In this document: positions 26,801 through 34,673 of the stretch, piece by piece
How positions within the stretch are numbered: position 1 is the stretch's first letter
Layout of the letters: every line of letters starts with the position of its first letter
DNA from: an uncultured Flavobacteriales bacterium
GTDB lineage: Bacteria > Bacteroidota > Bacteroidia > Flavobacteriales_D > Sanyastnellaceae
Assembly: GCA_905479115.1 (NCBI GenBank)
Contig: CAJQLF010000050.1
Span: forward strand, 1 to 53,229
Reading direction: 5' to 3'
Length of the DNA stretch: 53,229 nt
The notes under the pieces: model-generated
Seen by the model: the letters and a program-made list of their open reading frames with translations, nothing else
Told to the model about the DNA's origin: nothing
The model's database searches: none
Made by a program: the position numbers and the translations under genes

Positions 26801-27364
26801 CACCCCAGCGGGATATCCTCCTGCCAGATTAACACTCGGCGTCACCGTGATTTCGGTGTTGTCGGAGGTGGCTACGATGTCAATTCCTGCTTTGGATTGG
26901 GGATAGTAATTGGATAAATATGTTTGAAATGGTGTGTAAAACGCTGTTCCCAGTGCTGAGCTGCCCTTGAGCGCAAAAATATCAGGGTTGAGGAGGTGGT
27001 TAATTTCATAATAGGCCGTGATGGGGGCATCTGACTCGATGTGCAACCCTTGGGGCAGCACGGTGTTGAATGGTGTGTTCTCGATGTCGTTGATCCACGG
27101 AGTGAGGTCGAGCGTCTGCGTTCCGTAGGCAGCGATGCTAAGGTTTTGGGCGGGAAACGTGCCGTTCGCAGGCTGCGTAACAGTCACATTCGCCGCATCC
27201 TCCAACGTAGAAAACCTTAGTAAAATAGGCTGGTCTCCGTGATTTGCCCACACTTCAGGAGCTGCAAACCAAAACTCGGTGTCCAGCTGTGCAACCCCAA
27301 CTCGCACGCCAAATACAACGAAGAGCAAGAGAAAAAAGGAGAGGATGAAATGGCGGAGTTGCAT
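23828..27364 (-). CDS. IgGFc-binding-domain adhesin with Ig-like/CxxC repeats and type B T9SS sorting domain
   Basis: The start is placed at the ATG at 27364, which gives a clean signal peptide (MQLRHFILSFFLLLFVV...GVAQ); the frame runs 41 codons further upstream into blh. Mature residues begin LDTEFWFAAPEVWANHGDQP and continue about 400 residues as an IgGFc-binding-protein-like N-terminal region (HMTGFGCEVGGAILPP). Three Ig/PKD-like repeats follow (YDWTGPNNF, WTWSDSEG, WEWTAPDA), then three repeats of about 75 residues bearing CANC, CADCC and CAAC pairs. The tail FAPNAFTPDYDGHNDAW...IFDRWG...HYEAVLRD is the gliding-type (type B) sorting domain. It is a surface adhesin of about 1178 residues, paralogous to 28268-31687. 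The ligand is unknown. Confidence 0.85.
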   Translation of the reverse strand: MQLRHFILSFFLLLFVVFGVRVGVAQLDTEFWFAAPEVWANHGDQPILLRFSTLEDAANVTVTQPANGTFPAQNLSIAAYGTQTLDLTPWINDIENTPFNTVLPQGLHIESDAPITAYYEINHLLNPDIFALKGSSALGTAFYTPFQTYLSNYYPQSKAGIDIVATSDNTEITVTPSVNLAGGYPAGVAFTIELDEGETYALRAEGAAASQHPSGTYITSNQPIAVTISDDSLLGEFYTPGNCQDIIGDQAIPLSTAGTEHIAVKGNLNGPDKVFILGTEENTSLSIDGNFVWTLSAGETYTHTLSNPAAYYETSAPVIALHMTGFGCEVGGAILPPVRCTGSNEVAFVRSSNDFVGLKILVPAGAEGDFTFNGAAGNVAAVNFSAVPGTGNEWMYANITGNAFIPTGGASRLVNSTAKFHLGIINGGATSGTRYGYFSDFANYEHSTFTSDNQLCAGETAELFASPILDATYDWTGPNNFTASGNEIELGPLTVDDAGLYIVTGTAGDCEILPDTLEVFVAPQPPVPDLIFPDALCEGDDWSFTALTSADEWTWSDSEGNLISADSTDSFVNATPDDAGAYSLTVVTESCTSESAEFDLVVYTTEEAPLNDDPIEICEGSSLALSPNATLPNAVWEWTAPDASITEVEELFIAVTDASDAGVYTLGGTSNGCPILSASVQVALSSAAPVALTVPDFLCNDSPTVSVTADDVYSGSWSATCANCLSGSGVLTPESASPGFIDITYISDNPCGQTATVTVEIGTVPDASVPNWTDCEGMGTVQLSGATPGGTWISDCADCCTSNGLFDTGIAGTGTWALTYTISGDCPATGNGQFTVTANTSSAFALSAEACANDDAFTVSADEPGGQWSATCAACIAENGQFSPATAGVGQHTITYVIPGACGTTTDEVITVLALPDPSFIYTPLEGCAPAVVECTASENPGIVDCSWTYAQNGIGASLACDENIFVLQDPGCYTLMHWVTDGAGCTNSSTAPELLCLSAQPSSDFALSPAQPSIFDELLEVWAIDSVATNDYVWEITESGTYQGPSQVLSISELSTDLFNLCLEVTDPVGCSSLTCEAIQLTEGLTAFAPNAFTPDYDGHNDAWRMHVNGAVTRFELRIFDRWGALVFTTNDPEEYWMGEVLGGAHFAADGVYHYEAVLRDDAYQLKTLRGHILLIR
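24738..25222 (-). repeat. Three repeats of about 75 residues, each with a Cys-x-x-Cys pair, inside the adhesin
   Basis: Each unit has the form G-x-W-(S/I)-(A/S)-(T/D)-C-x-x-C followed about 15-20 residues later by a (D/H)-I-T-Y or A-L-T-Y strand. The Cys pairs lie near 25190-25220 (CANC), 24966-24990 (CADCC) and 24738-24765 (CAAC), giving a period of about 225 bases. The paralogous adhesin upstream lacks these units. Confidence 0.7.
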
Positions 27365-27389
27365 AAAGCAGAGGAGGAGTCGAAGATGT

Positions 27390-28271
27390 TTACCTGCCTG
27401 CGTCATTTCGCAGGAGCCAATGGGATTCAAAAATATGCGGAATACTGATACTACCCAATAACATAAAAAAGGCGCCAGACGTTGCATGAAGGTCGGAGGA
27501 TTTTCCAGAAGTCAAAAACCAAATTCCACCGGCAATCAAGAGCCAAGCTCCCACGGTAAAGGGGAAGGCTTTTCGCCACAATTCCATCGAGCGTAAATTC
27601 ATTTCATGCTGCAAATGCGACCAGCCTGCAAAACTGTGCTGACCAACGAAGTACATCCCAAAGGCCAATAACAATGGAATCCATGGTGTGAAGGCCAGCA
27701 TGCCAAGCGTCCAGAGCCAAGGAGCCTTGCGCAGGTAGATTGCTCGCGCAGCGGCGATAAACCATCCTGTGATAGCAGTCCATTGCAGCGCTGGAATGAA
27801 GGAGGAGATTAGATTTCGCGTACCTGGTTCAACGCCCATGTGGCTCACAATTTCCAGGGCTTCTTCCATATGCCAGACCAAAATCAGAGACAAGGCGAGT
27901 GTTCCCCAAGCCCATCCACCTTTGTGCAAGCCCCACAATACGAAGTCTGCTTGGCCAAAATGCCATGCGCTCAAGACCAGAAACAACGTCAACCCCGCTA
28001 CAGGAAATACCATCCAGAAGGCGAATACGAGGCCAATGGCTATCAAGTATCCCACGATGTACCCCAGACTTGAAAAGCCGTTCTTCGTTCGGTGTTGGTA
28101 CGTCCATACGTCCAGCGCTCCGTGAGGGATGCCAATGACTGCCAGCCCGGCAAGCAGGAGCATTCCTAAGATGGCATCGGCCGCTGCTGTGGAGTGGGGG
28201 ACGAAGGAGGTCATCACTACGTATAGCGCTGCAACGGCAAAAACCAAAAGCGGCCGTACCGTTTCTTTCAT
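27390..28271 (-). CDS. blh: Brp/Blh-family beta-carotene 15,15'-dioxygenase (retinal-forming), integral membrane
   Basis: This 293-residue polytopic membrane protein (about eight hydrophobic segments) carries the Brp/Blh family histidine motifs: GIPHGALDV (His50), SAWHFGQAD (His104), FVGQHSFAGWSHL (His212, His219) and SIPHIFESHW (His279, His284). Characterised family members bind iron through conserved His and cleave beta-carotene into two retinals, normally supplying a microbial rhodopsin. The HSxxGWxH form differs from the HSxxxH spacing I recall from a studied proteobacterial-type enzyme, so the fourth ligand is uncertain. The ATG overlaps the preceding adhesin's stop (ATGA at 28268-28271), and the next adhesin starts 25 bases after its stop. 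No rhodopsin or carotenoid gene lies in the window. Confidence 0.87.
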   Translation of the reverse strand: MKETVRPLLVFAVAALYVVMTSFVPHSTAAADAILGMLLLAGLAVIGIPHGALDVWTYQHRTKNGFSSLGYIVGYLIAIGLVFAFWMVFPVAGLTLFLVLSAWHFGQADFVLWGLHKGGWAWGTLALSLILVWHMEEALEIVSHMGVEPGTRNLISSFIPALQWTAITGWFIAAARAIYLRKAPWLWTLGMLAFTPWIPLLLAFGMYFVGQHSFAGWSHLQHEMNLRSMELWRKAFPFTVGAWLLIAGGIWFLTSGKSSDLHATSGAFFMLLGSISIPHIFESHWLLRNDAGR

Positions 28272-31200
28272 CGCACCAATGTCAAACTTCCGACTAATTC
28301 AATGGCACCGGGTTCGGTGTAGGTGGTAGTGCCATTCTCATCGGTAATCGTCAGGTCTCCCGACACCCGGTTGATGCGGACGCGGTAATAGTAGGTGCCT
28401 TCGCTGGCTTCAGCCACCGAGGGCTGCCATCCGGCGGAGTTGCCAAAATCATTGGATGTAAAGACGGCTTGACCCCATCGGTTGTAAATCGTGCAACTGC
28501 TGAATGGGAAATACGTCAAATCGGGCAATGCGAATCGCTCATTCTGAGCATCTTGATTGGGGGAAATCACGTTAGGAACGATGAGCTCGCACAGCACGGT
28601 TTCGACATCAAAGCTGCCACTCGCCTCTAAGTCGCATGGCGCTCCTGTCGTAAGAAGCACCTCGTAAAATCCGTCGTTGTTCGCGTCCAGACCGATCCCA
28701 TCTCCAAAGTTGATTGTCGTGCCTTCTCCATCCGTGTAGGTCCAGGAGGCGTTGTACAAGGGGTCGTATTCGGGTAAATCAAGGGCTGGAGTATTCTGGG
28801 GGCAGTGTTCGATCAGGATGGTGCTAAAGGATTGGAGAACAACATCTGGCAGCGGAGCTACGTCCAGCGTGCCGTAAGCGATTGGAGAAGGGCATCCCGC
28901 TTCAACTACGTATGCTTCGAAGGTCCCTCCGCCGGCAACAGGGACGCCCGATAAAGTCCAATCTGTTCCGCTGAACGCTCCCCAATACGGATGGTACCAT
29001 TCAATGGAACCCGGACCGTCCGAGGTGCCAATCAATTGCCAGTCTGAACCCTCACAAATTTCTGCAAATCCCATCAGCGCTGGTGCATCGGGCGTAGGAT
29101 AGACATCCAACCACACCGAGTCGGGATTCATCGGGCAGGAGCCTACTGCGCCAGTCGCAACATACCAGCCGCTTTCGTCCGGCTGAGCAGAGGTTAGTGC
29201 AATGTCCTCCGCATTGGAGCCAAAGTTGCCGGGCCCACTCCACTGCCAGACTGTGCCGGCCGGTCCTTCGCCAAACAGCGCCCAATCATCGTTTTGGCAA
29301 ATTTGATCGGATTCGATGGGCTGCGCAGAGGCGTCAAGAATGATGAGGTCTTCAGGGGGCACCAGGTCAAAGTCGAATGCTACTGGAAGCGAAAAGCAAC
29401 CCTCGGATCCAACGATGGCTTCATACGTTTGGGCGTCTGTCCAATCTGCTTCGGCGATGATCCATGGATTGCCCGTTCCGAGGGTGTCCCCATTGGCATT
29501 CAACCACCATACAATGGCTTCGCCTGGGGCACCGAAGTCCACCCAGAAGTTGGCCTCGTTTCCAAAGCACACGGACGGCGCGTTGACGGCGTTAATTTCC
29601 GGATTTGCGGTGATAACAATCCACAGAGAGTCAGGGGTCAAAGGGCAGCCGTTGGCTTGGCCCGTGACCGTGTACCACCCCGAGTCATCCGCTTGGCTGT
29701 TGTTGATTTGTACGCCGAGTTGACTGCTCAGTACTTGGCCGCTTGGCCCTGTCCATTCGTAGGAGGCGCCGGCCACAGGCTCCGTAGTGAGAGTGAATGT
29801 TTCTGTGGCGCAGTAATTCGAGGATGTTTCGTCGATGGCAAGGGACTGCTCTGGCGTGATGTCGACATTCCATTGACTCGGTTCTGAAAGGCATCCATGG
29901 TCATTGATGACGAGTGTGTACAATCCGTCATTCTCCATTGTGGTCATGGATTCTGTGATGGAGGGACCACTCGGATAAAATCCGTCTGGACCGGCCCATT
30001 GGTATTGCACTGCTCCTAATGAATCTGTGAAAAGCGCGAACGGAGCTCCTTCACAGACGACAGAGTCTCCTGAGATGGTCGGAGCATCGGGCACGGGATA
30101 CACCAATAAGTTCAGGGTATCGCTCTCAATCGGACAGGCGCCCACAAACCCCGAAACTACGTATTCACCCTCGTCGGCCTCGAACACGTCCCCGAAAGTC
30201 AAAGGATTGCCTTGTCCGCTGAACCCATTGGGGCCTGTCCAATCGTAGGTGGCTCCAAGCAGCGTATTGGTTTGTAATTCCAATTCGTCGCCTTCGCACA
30301 AGGTGTTATCGTCGACTTGCACCACATATGCCTGTTGAGCATAGCTGCTAAAATATCCGTAGCGTGTGCCAGAACTCGCACCACCGTTGATGATGCCCAA
30401 GTGAAATTGCGTGGTCGAATTGGAAATGCGTGAAGAGCCGAGTACGGGAACGAAAGAGGACGCGGTAATGTTGGCGTATTTCCAATCGCCGTTCGTGCCA
30501 GGGACATTATAAAACTGACTGGCTTGAATCAAGTTTCCGTTGCCATTGAACTCAAAGTCATCCTCGCCACCAGAAGGAACGAGGATTTTGAGTCCCATGA
30601 ATTCGTTGGTTGATCGAACAAAGGCTACTTCCTGAGAACCTGTGCAAACAAGGGGAGGGAGCAGCGCTCCGCCTACTTCGCATCCAAATCCCGTAAGGTG
30701 CAGTGCGTAAACGGGATTGCTCGCTTCATAAAAGGCCGAGTTCGCATTCAACGTGTGCGTGTAAATGGAGGTGAGCCCGGTCAGGGTATAGGCCAGGTTA
30801 CCGTTGACGGATATGGTCGTGTTGGGGACGGTTGGAATAAAGAAAACTTTGTCCGGACCGTTCAGGTTGCCTTTGATGGCGATGTACTCGGTTCCAACGA
30901 TTTCGGCGGGTACAATTTGATCGCCGAATAAATCTGCGCAGCCACCATAGGGTGTGCCTTGGAGCGAGTCATCGCTGATGGTGATGGCGATCGGTTTATC
31001 TGAATTGACCATGCTGCCATAGGGATGCTGGCCTGCAGAGGTGGAGGTAGCGCGGCCGCTCCAAGTCTCTCCAGCATCCAACGTAATGGTGAATGTGATG
31101 TTTTGGGCGTGACCGACGATGGGCTTACGCGGGGTAATTTCAATGGTGGTATTGTCTTCTGTGGCGACAATGTCAAATCCTGAGGTTGATTGTGAATACC

Positions 31201-31687
31201 CGTTGTTCAGGTAATTTTGAAATGGCAAGAAGAAGGACGTTCCGAGGGCGTTGGCCCCTTTGAGTGCATATATATCCGGGTTCAAGTTATTCGAAGGATT
31301 CACTTCGTAATACGCCTGAATGAGGGATGTTGATGTGATTTTGATGCCCTTATTGAGTACCGTGTTTGGGGGCTTGTTCTCCACTAACGTGAGCCAGGGT
31401 GCCAAGTTCAATGACGACACACTGTTCGCGGGGACAGAAAGTGTTTGCGTAGGAAAAGCAGCATTGGCGGGTTGTTCCACCGTGACGATGGCTGACTGAT
31501 CAAACGTTGCAAAACGCAACAGGGTAGGGCTGTCGCCGTGATTAGCCCAAACCTCTGGAGCTACGAACCAAAACTCCGTATCCACTTGCGCTGCCGCATC
31601 ATAAACGGATGCCAACAGGCAAAGAAAACCACCGAGTACGGGGGCCAAAAGTTGATTTCTCTGAGGCAGGTTCATTGCGGAAGCCAT
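28268..31687 (-). CDS. IgGFc-binding-domain adhesin with Ig-like repeats and type B T9SS sorting domain
   Basis: The start is taken at the ATG at 31687 (or 31675, four codons later), which begins a signal peptide ending in YDAAAQ; the longer upstream frame lies inside acs and carries no secretion signal. The mature protein starts VDTEFWFVAPEVWANHGDSP. Its first 400 or so residues are a clear paralogue of the 23828-27364 adhesin (shared LHLTGFGCEVGGALLPP, FHLGIINGGASSGTRYGYFS). About six Ig-like repeats follow (YDWTGPNGF, YQWAGPDGF, YEWTGPSG, WWLNANGD, WQWSGPGNFG, IEWYHPYWG), then a type B sorting domain (IVPNVISPNQDAQNERFALP...YNRWGQAVF). It is a surface adhesin of about 1139 residues. It follows acs by 43 bases and overlaps blh by 4. 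Confidence 0.85.
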   Translation of the reverse strand: MASAMNLPQRNQLLAPVLGGFLCLLASVYDAAAQVDTEFWFVAPEVWANHGDSPTLLRFATFDQSAIVTVEQPANAAFPTQTLSVPANSVSSLNLAPWLTLVENKPPNTVLNKGIKITSTSLIQAYYEVNPSNNLNPDIYALKGANALGTSFFLPFQNYLNNGYSQSTSGFDIVATEDNTTIEITPRKPIVGHAQNITFTITLDAGETWSGRATSTSAGQHPYGSMVNSDKPIAITISDDSLQGTPYGGCADLFGDQIVPAEIVGTEYIAIKGNLNGPDKVFFIPTVPNTTISVNGNLAYTLTGLTSIYTHTLNANSAFYEASNPVYALHLTGFGCEVGGALLPPLVCTGSQEVAFVRSTNEFMGLKILVPSGGEDDFEFNGNGNLIQASQFYNVPGTNGDWKYANITASSFVPVLGSSRISNSTTQFHLGIINGGASSGTRYGYFSSYAQQAYVVQVDDNTLCEGDELELQTNTLLGATYDWTGPNGFSGQGNPLTFGDVFEADEGEYVVSGFVGACPIESDTLNLLVYPVPDAPTISGDSVVCEGAPFALFTDSLGAVQYQWAGPDGFYPSGPSITESMTTMENDGLYTLVINDHGCLSEPSQWNVDITPEQSLAIDETSSNYCATETFTLTTEPVAGASYEWTGPSGQVLSSQLGVQINNSQADDSGWYTVTGQANGCPLTPDSLWIVITANPEINAVNAPSVCFGNEANFWVDFGAPGEAIVWWLNANGDTLGTGNPWIIAEADWTDAQTYEAIVGSEGCFSLPVAFDFDLVPPEDLIILDASAQPIESDQICQNDDWALFGEGPAGTVWQWSGPGNFGSNAEDIALTSAQPDESGWYVATGAVGSCPMNPDSVWLDVYPTPDAPALMGFAEICEGSDWQLIGTSDGPGSIEWYHPYWGAFSGTDWTLSGVPVAGGGTFEAYVVEAGCPSPIAYGTLDVAPLPDVVLQSFSTILIEHCPQNTPALDLPEYDPLYNASWTYTDGEGTTINFGDGIGLDANNDGFYEVLLTTGAPCDLEASGSFDVETVLCELIVPNVISPNQDAQNERFALPDLTYFPFSSCTIYNRWGQAVFTSNDFGNSAGWQPSVAEASEGTYYYRVRINRVSGDLTITDENGTTTYTEPGAIELVGSLTLVR

Positions 31688-31730
31688 GGACCGCTCAAGG
31701 TAGCCAAAATGGTTGGAAAAAAAATGATAT

Positions 31731-33656
31731 TCAGGACGGGACAAACCAAGTAGATTGCGCCTGGGTTTTGATGGCATCCACGACAGAGGGGTCCAACAAG
31801 GTGGATGTGTCTCCGAATTGATCAAATTCTCCCGAAGCAATTTTTCGCAATATCCGCCGCATGATTTTACCAGATCGAGTTTTGGGCAATCCAGGAACGA
31901 ATTGGATGCGTTCGGGTTTGGCAATCTTTCCGATTCCTCTTTCAACGGCTGCAAGCACATCTTTGCGAGCAGCTTCCATTTCGACTTCATCGAGCGACCT
32001 GTCCGAAATGACAAACGCATGAATGGCCTGCCCCTTGATGGGGTGGTCGTAGCCTACAACAGCGGATTCCAACGCTACGGTCGCTTGGTTGATAGCAGAT
32101 TCAATTTCTGCTGTTCCAAACCGATGTCCAGAAACGTTGATGACATCATCTACCCGGCCAATCACACGAATAAGTCCGTTCGCATCCCGCCGAGCACCGT
32201 CGCCTGTGAAATAAAAGCCTGGGAACGGTCGGAAGTAGGTGTTTAAGCACCGCTCATGGTCTCCGTAGGTTGTTCGGATGATGCTTGGCCAAGGAGAACG
32301 TATGCAAAGCAATCCCTCTTGGTCTGCTCCGGTTAATTCCGTCCCGTCTGCGCTTAGGAGAACCGGGTCAATGCCAGGGAGTGGGAGTCCGGCGTGGGCG
32401 GGCTTTTGAGGGCTGAGTGCGCCAAGTCCGCTGAGCATGATGCCGCCGGTTTCGGTTTGCCACCACGTGTCTACGATGGGGCATTTTTGCTGCCCAACCA
32501 CATCTCGGTACCAATGCCAAGCTTCTTCATTGATAGGTTCTCCCACGGTGCCGAGCACCTTGAGTGACGACAAGTTATGCGCCCGCACAGGGTCTTCGCC
32601 ATGGGCCATGAGGGCCCGAATGGCTGTCGGAGCCGTGTAAAATTGATTCACCCGGTGTTTCGCACAAATGGCCCAAAACCGATCGGGACCGGGATGCGTT
32701 GGGATGCCCTCAAACATCACTGTGGTCGCACCATTAAGTAACGGTCCATACACGATATACGAGTGCCCCGTAATCCACCCGATGTCCGCTGTACACCAGT
32801 ACACATCGCCGGGTTCGTATTGAAATACATTGGCAAATGAATAAGCGGTATAAACCATATATCCGCCGTGGGTATGCACAACGCCTTTGGGCTTGCCGGT
32901 GGATCCGGAGGTATACAAAATGAACAACGGATCCTCCGCATCCATGGGTTCCGGTGGGCAAGGAAGTCCTTTGCCGCGTTGCTCAAACTCATTGAGCCAT
33001 ACGTCTCGGTTGGATTCCATGACGCAGTCTGCAGCCGTGACGCGCTGAACCAAAACCAAGCGCACGGTCGAACAGCTCGCGAGTGCATGGTCCACAGTCG
33101 ACTTTAAAGGGATGGTTTTGACGCCGCGTCGTCCTTCGTTGGCGGTGATGACCACTGACGCTCCTGCATCCTGGATGCGATCGGCAAGCGCCTGCGCGCT
33201 GAATCCAGCAAAAATGACGCTGTGAATGGCACCAATTCTGGCACAGGCCAAAACGGAGATGGCCAACTCGGGCGTCATGGGCATGTACAGAATCACACGG
33301 TCTCCTTTTTGAACTCCAGAAGCGCGCAAGGCGGCCCCCATTTCACAGACCCGTTCATACAGCGTCTGGTAAGAAATGGATTGAATGGGGTGATCAGGGT
33401 CATTGGGTTCCCAAACAATTGCTGTTTGATTGCCGCGCTCGGCCAGATGGCGGTCCAAAGCATTTTCCGTGATGTTCACCTGTCCCCCGACAAACCATTG
33501 GACGTCTCCGCCTTCAAGCGAGCCTGATTGAGTTTGATGGTGGGGCTTCATCCACTGAAATTGGGAGGCAATACCATTCCAAAACTCAGAGGGGTCATTT
33601 GCGCTTTTTTGATACGCTTCCTGATAGGCTTCAAATGAATCTAAACGCAGGTTCAT
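31731..33656 (-). CDS. acs: Acetyl-CoA synthetase
   Basis: This 641-residue AMP-forming enzyme (EC 6.2.1.1) activates acetate to acetyl-CoA in the cytoplasm. Visible motifs are the P-loop ILYTSGSTGKPKGVVHTHGGY, GWITGHSYIVYGPL, the acetate-pocket GEPINEEAW and DTWWQTETGG, GFYFTGD, IGRVDDVINVSGHR and the C-terminal regulatory lysine motif LPKTRSGKIMRRIL. Length and motifs are standard. It is the first gene of a minus-strand run continuing through the two adhesins, blh, the BNR protein and the phosphodiesterase. Whether all are on one transcript is not shown by sequence. Confidence 0.96.
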   Translation of the reverse strand: MNLRLDSFEAYQEAYQKSANDPSEFWNGIASQFQWMKPHHQTQSGSLEGGDVQWFVGGQVNITENALDRHLAERGNQTAIVWEPNDPDHPIQSISYQTLYERVCEMGAALRASGVQKGDRVILYMPMTPELAISVLACARIGAIHSVIFAGFSAQALADRIQDAGASVVITANEGRRGVKTIPLKSTVDHALASCSTVRLVLVQRVTAADCVMESNRDVWLNEFEQRGKGLPCPPEPMDAEDPLFILYTSGSTGKPKGVVHTHGGYMVYTAYSFANVFQYEPGDVYWCTADIGWITGHSYIVYGPLLNGATTVMFEGIPTHPGPDRFWAICAKHRVNQFYTAPTAIRALMAHGEDPVRAHNLSSLKVLGTVGEPINEEAWHWYRDVVGQQKCPIVDTWWQTETGGIMLSGLGALSPQKPAHAGLPLPGIDPVLLSADGTELTGADQEGLLCIRSPWPSIIRTTYGDHERCLNTYFRPFPGFYFTGDGARRDANGLIRVIGRVDDVINVSGHRFGTAEIESAINQATVALESAVVGYDHPIKGQAIHAFVISDRSLDEVEMEAARKDVLAAVERGIGKIAKPERIQFVPGLPKTRSGKIMRRILRKIASGEFDQFGDTSTLLDPSVVDAIKTQAQSTWFVPS

Positions 33657-33770
33657 GGCGTGAATGAAAATTGGGTGGTTTCAGCCGAATTTAAGCAAAC
33701 TGAGTGCAAACCTGAACCAAAGTGAAACGAATTGTGTCCTAGAACCGTATGAGAGGGAAACAACAATGAA

Positions 33771-34163
33771 ATGACGTATTACTGGAATCCCAATGCAATG
33801 GCTGAGTTTGATGCAGAATCTTTGGTTTTGCGCATACCAAGTTCAGGCCATTATGCGCGGGTGGAAGGACCCATCGTCGAGTTGTTGAGTCAATTGCCCT
33901 TCAGTGATGTGGAGGATGCGGTAAAAGTGTGGGAAAACCGCTGTGGGCGGGGTGATCTGACCGTCAAAAACGCCAGTGTTATTTGGCATGAGTTGTGCGA
34001 TATGGGCGCAATCTGCACGGCTGATTTTGCCGAGCCGGTCAATGAGCATGATAAGTCACAGTGGGTTAGTTTGGATCCGCGTGCTGTGCATTCGCACTTG
34101 CATCGGTTCATGGATGCCCATGACTTTATGGCAGACGACGACTCGGTTTCCCTGGGCGCGTAA
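33771..34163 (+). CDS. Small hypothetical protein, possibly PqqD/RRE-like winged helix
   Basis: This 130-residue soluble protein has no signal peptide. The first 35 residues look like short strands (MTYYWNPNAMAEFDAESLVLRIP). They are followed by a helix-turn-helix-like stretch with the cadence of PqqD-type peptide-recognition domains: (ARV)EGPIVELLSQLPFSD, then a helical VKVWENRCG and a final IWHELCDMGAI. The tail is acidic and His-rich (HSHLHRFMDAHDFMADDD). There are no RiPP precursor, radical-SAM or YcaO genes nearby, and the resemblance is by eye only. It is divergent from acs across 114 bases. I do not otherwise recognise it. Confidence 0.6.
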   Translation: MTYYWNPNAMAEFDAESLVLRIPSSGHYARVEGPIVELLSQLPFSDVEDAVKVWENRCGRGDLTVKNASVIWHELCDMGAICTADFAEPVNEHDKSQWVSLDPRAVHSHLHRFMDAHDFMADDDSVSLGA

Positions 34164-34196
34164 GATCGATTTACCTAGCTCAACCTTTCCGGCCAT

Positions 34197-34227
34197 TTTG
34201 GGACCCTTCCTTGTCCCGTTATATTCG
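34197..34227 (+). promoter_or_regulatory. Bacteroidota-type promoter (TTTG, 19 bases, TATATTCG)
   Basis: TTTG at 34197-34200 is followed after 19 bases by TATATTCG at 34220-34227, one mismatch from the TAnnTTTG -7 consensus and with the proper -33 spacing. It would start transcription just ahead of the small lipoprotein gene, leaving a very short leader. Confidence 0.4.
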
Positions 34228-34238
34228 CATGAAATTTG

Positions 34239-34673
34239 ATGTTCATGCCGAAAATTAATCCGACGTCTGTTCAACGCTTAAGTTCCGTTTTTGGACTTGC
34301 GGTCCTCTTTTTTACCCTTGTTTCGTGTGAGGGGAATACGCGGTTGGAATGGAGCTTAGAAAATCAATCAAGTTCCGAATTAACAATCATCCACAAGTCC
34401 TGGGATTATGCAGGTCTGCCTGCAGAAACATTGCTCATTTCGGCAGGAGAGACGTTGCTCCTTGGCGCCAATGACGTGCTGGGGGGCCAACCCAACCCTT
34501 GGGCACCCGCAAGTTTCATTGATACGCTTTTCATTTATAATAGCACAGGGGCGCTGAGCACGAAGGATTGGGAAGAAACTGACACCTGGGCTATCGAAAC
34601 CGAGGAACTCAAAAAAATGCCCGCAAGTTGGCGTCACCGGTATACCCTTACCGTGGGTGATGGCGATTTTTAA
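34239..34673 (+). CDS. Small lipoprotein of unknown function
   Basis: The start is at the ATG at 34239 (34245 is equally possible). It gives a lipoprotein signal ending in FFTLVSC, then about 115 residues that look like a single beta-sandwich (TRLEWSLENQSSSELTIIHKSWDYAGLPAETLLISAGETLLLG). No catalytic motif is visible and I do not recognise the family. Its stop codon shares the palindromic TTAA at 34670-34673 with the stop of the convergent amn gene. Confidence 0.7.
   Translation: MFMPKINPTSVQRLSSVFGLAVLFFTLVSCEGNTRLEWSLENQSSSELTIIHKSWDYAGLPAETLLISAGETLLLGANDVLGGQPNPWAPASFIDTLFIYNSTGALSTKDWEETDTWAIETEELKKMPASWRHRYTLTVGDGDF

Noticed and set aside
29294-29887. 197-codon plus-strand frame antisense to the first adhesin
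   Set aside because: The Ig-like repeats on the minus strand are unmistakable, and the frame lacks a start context or domain.
33771-34163. Possible toxin-antitoxin or RiPP operon with the following lipoprotein
   Set aside because: The next gene has its own promoter-like element and a lipoprotein signal; no partner genes of either system are present.
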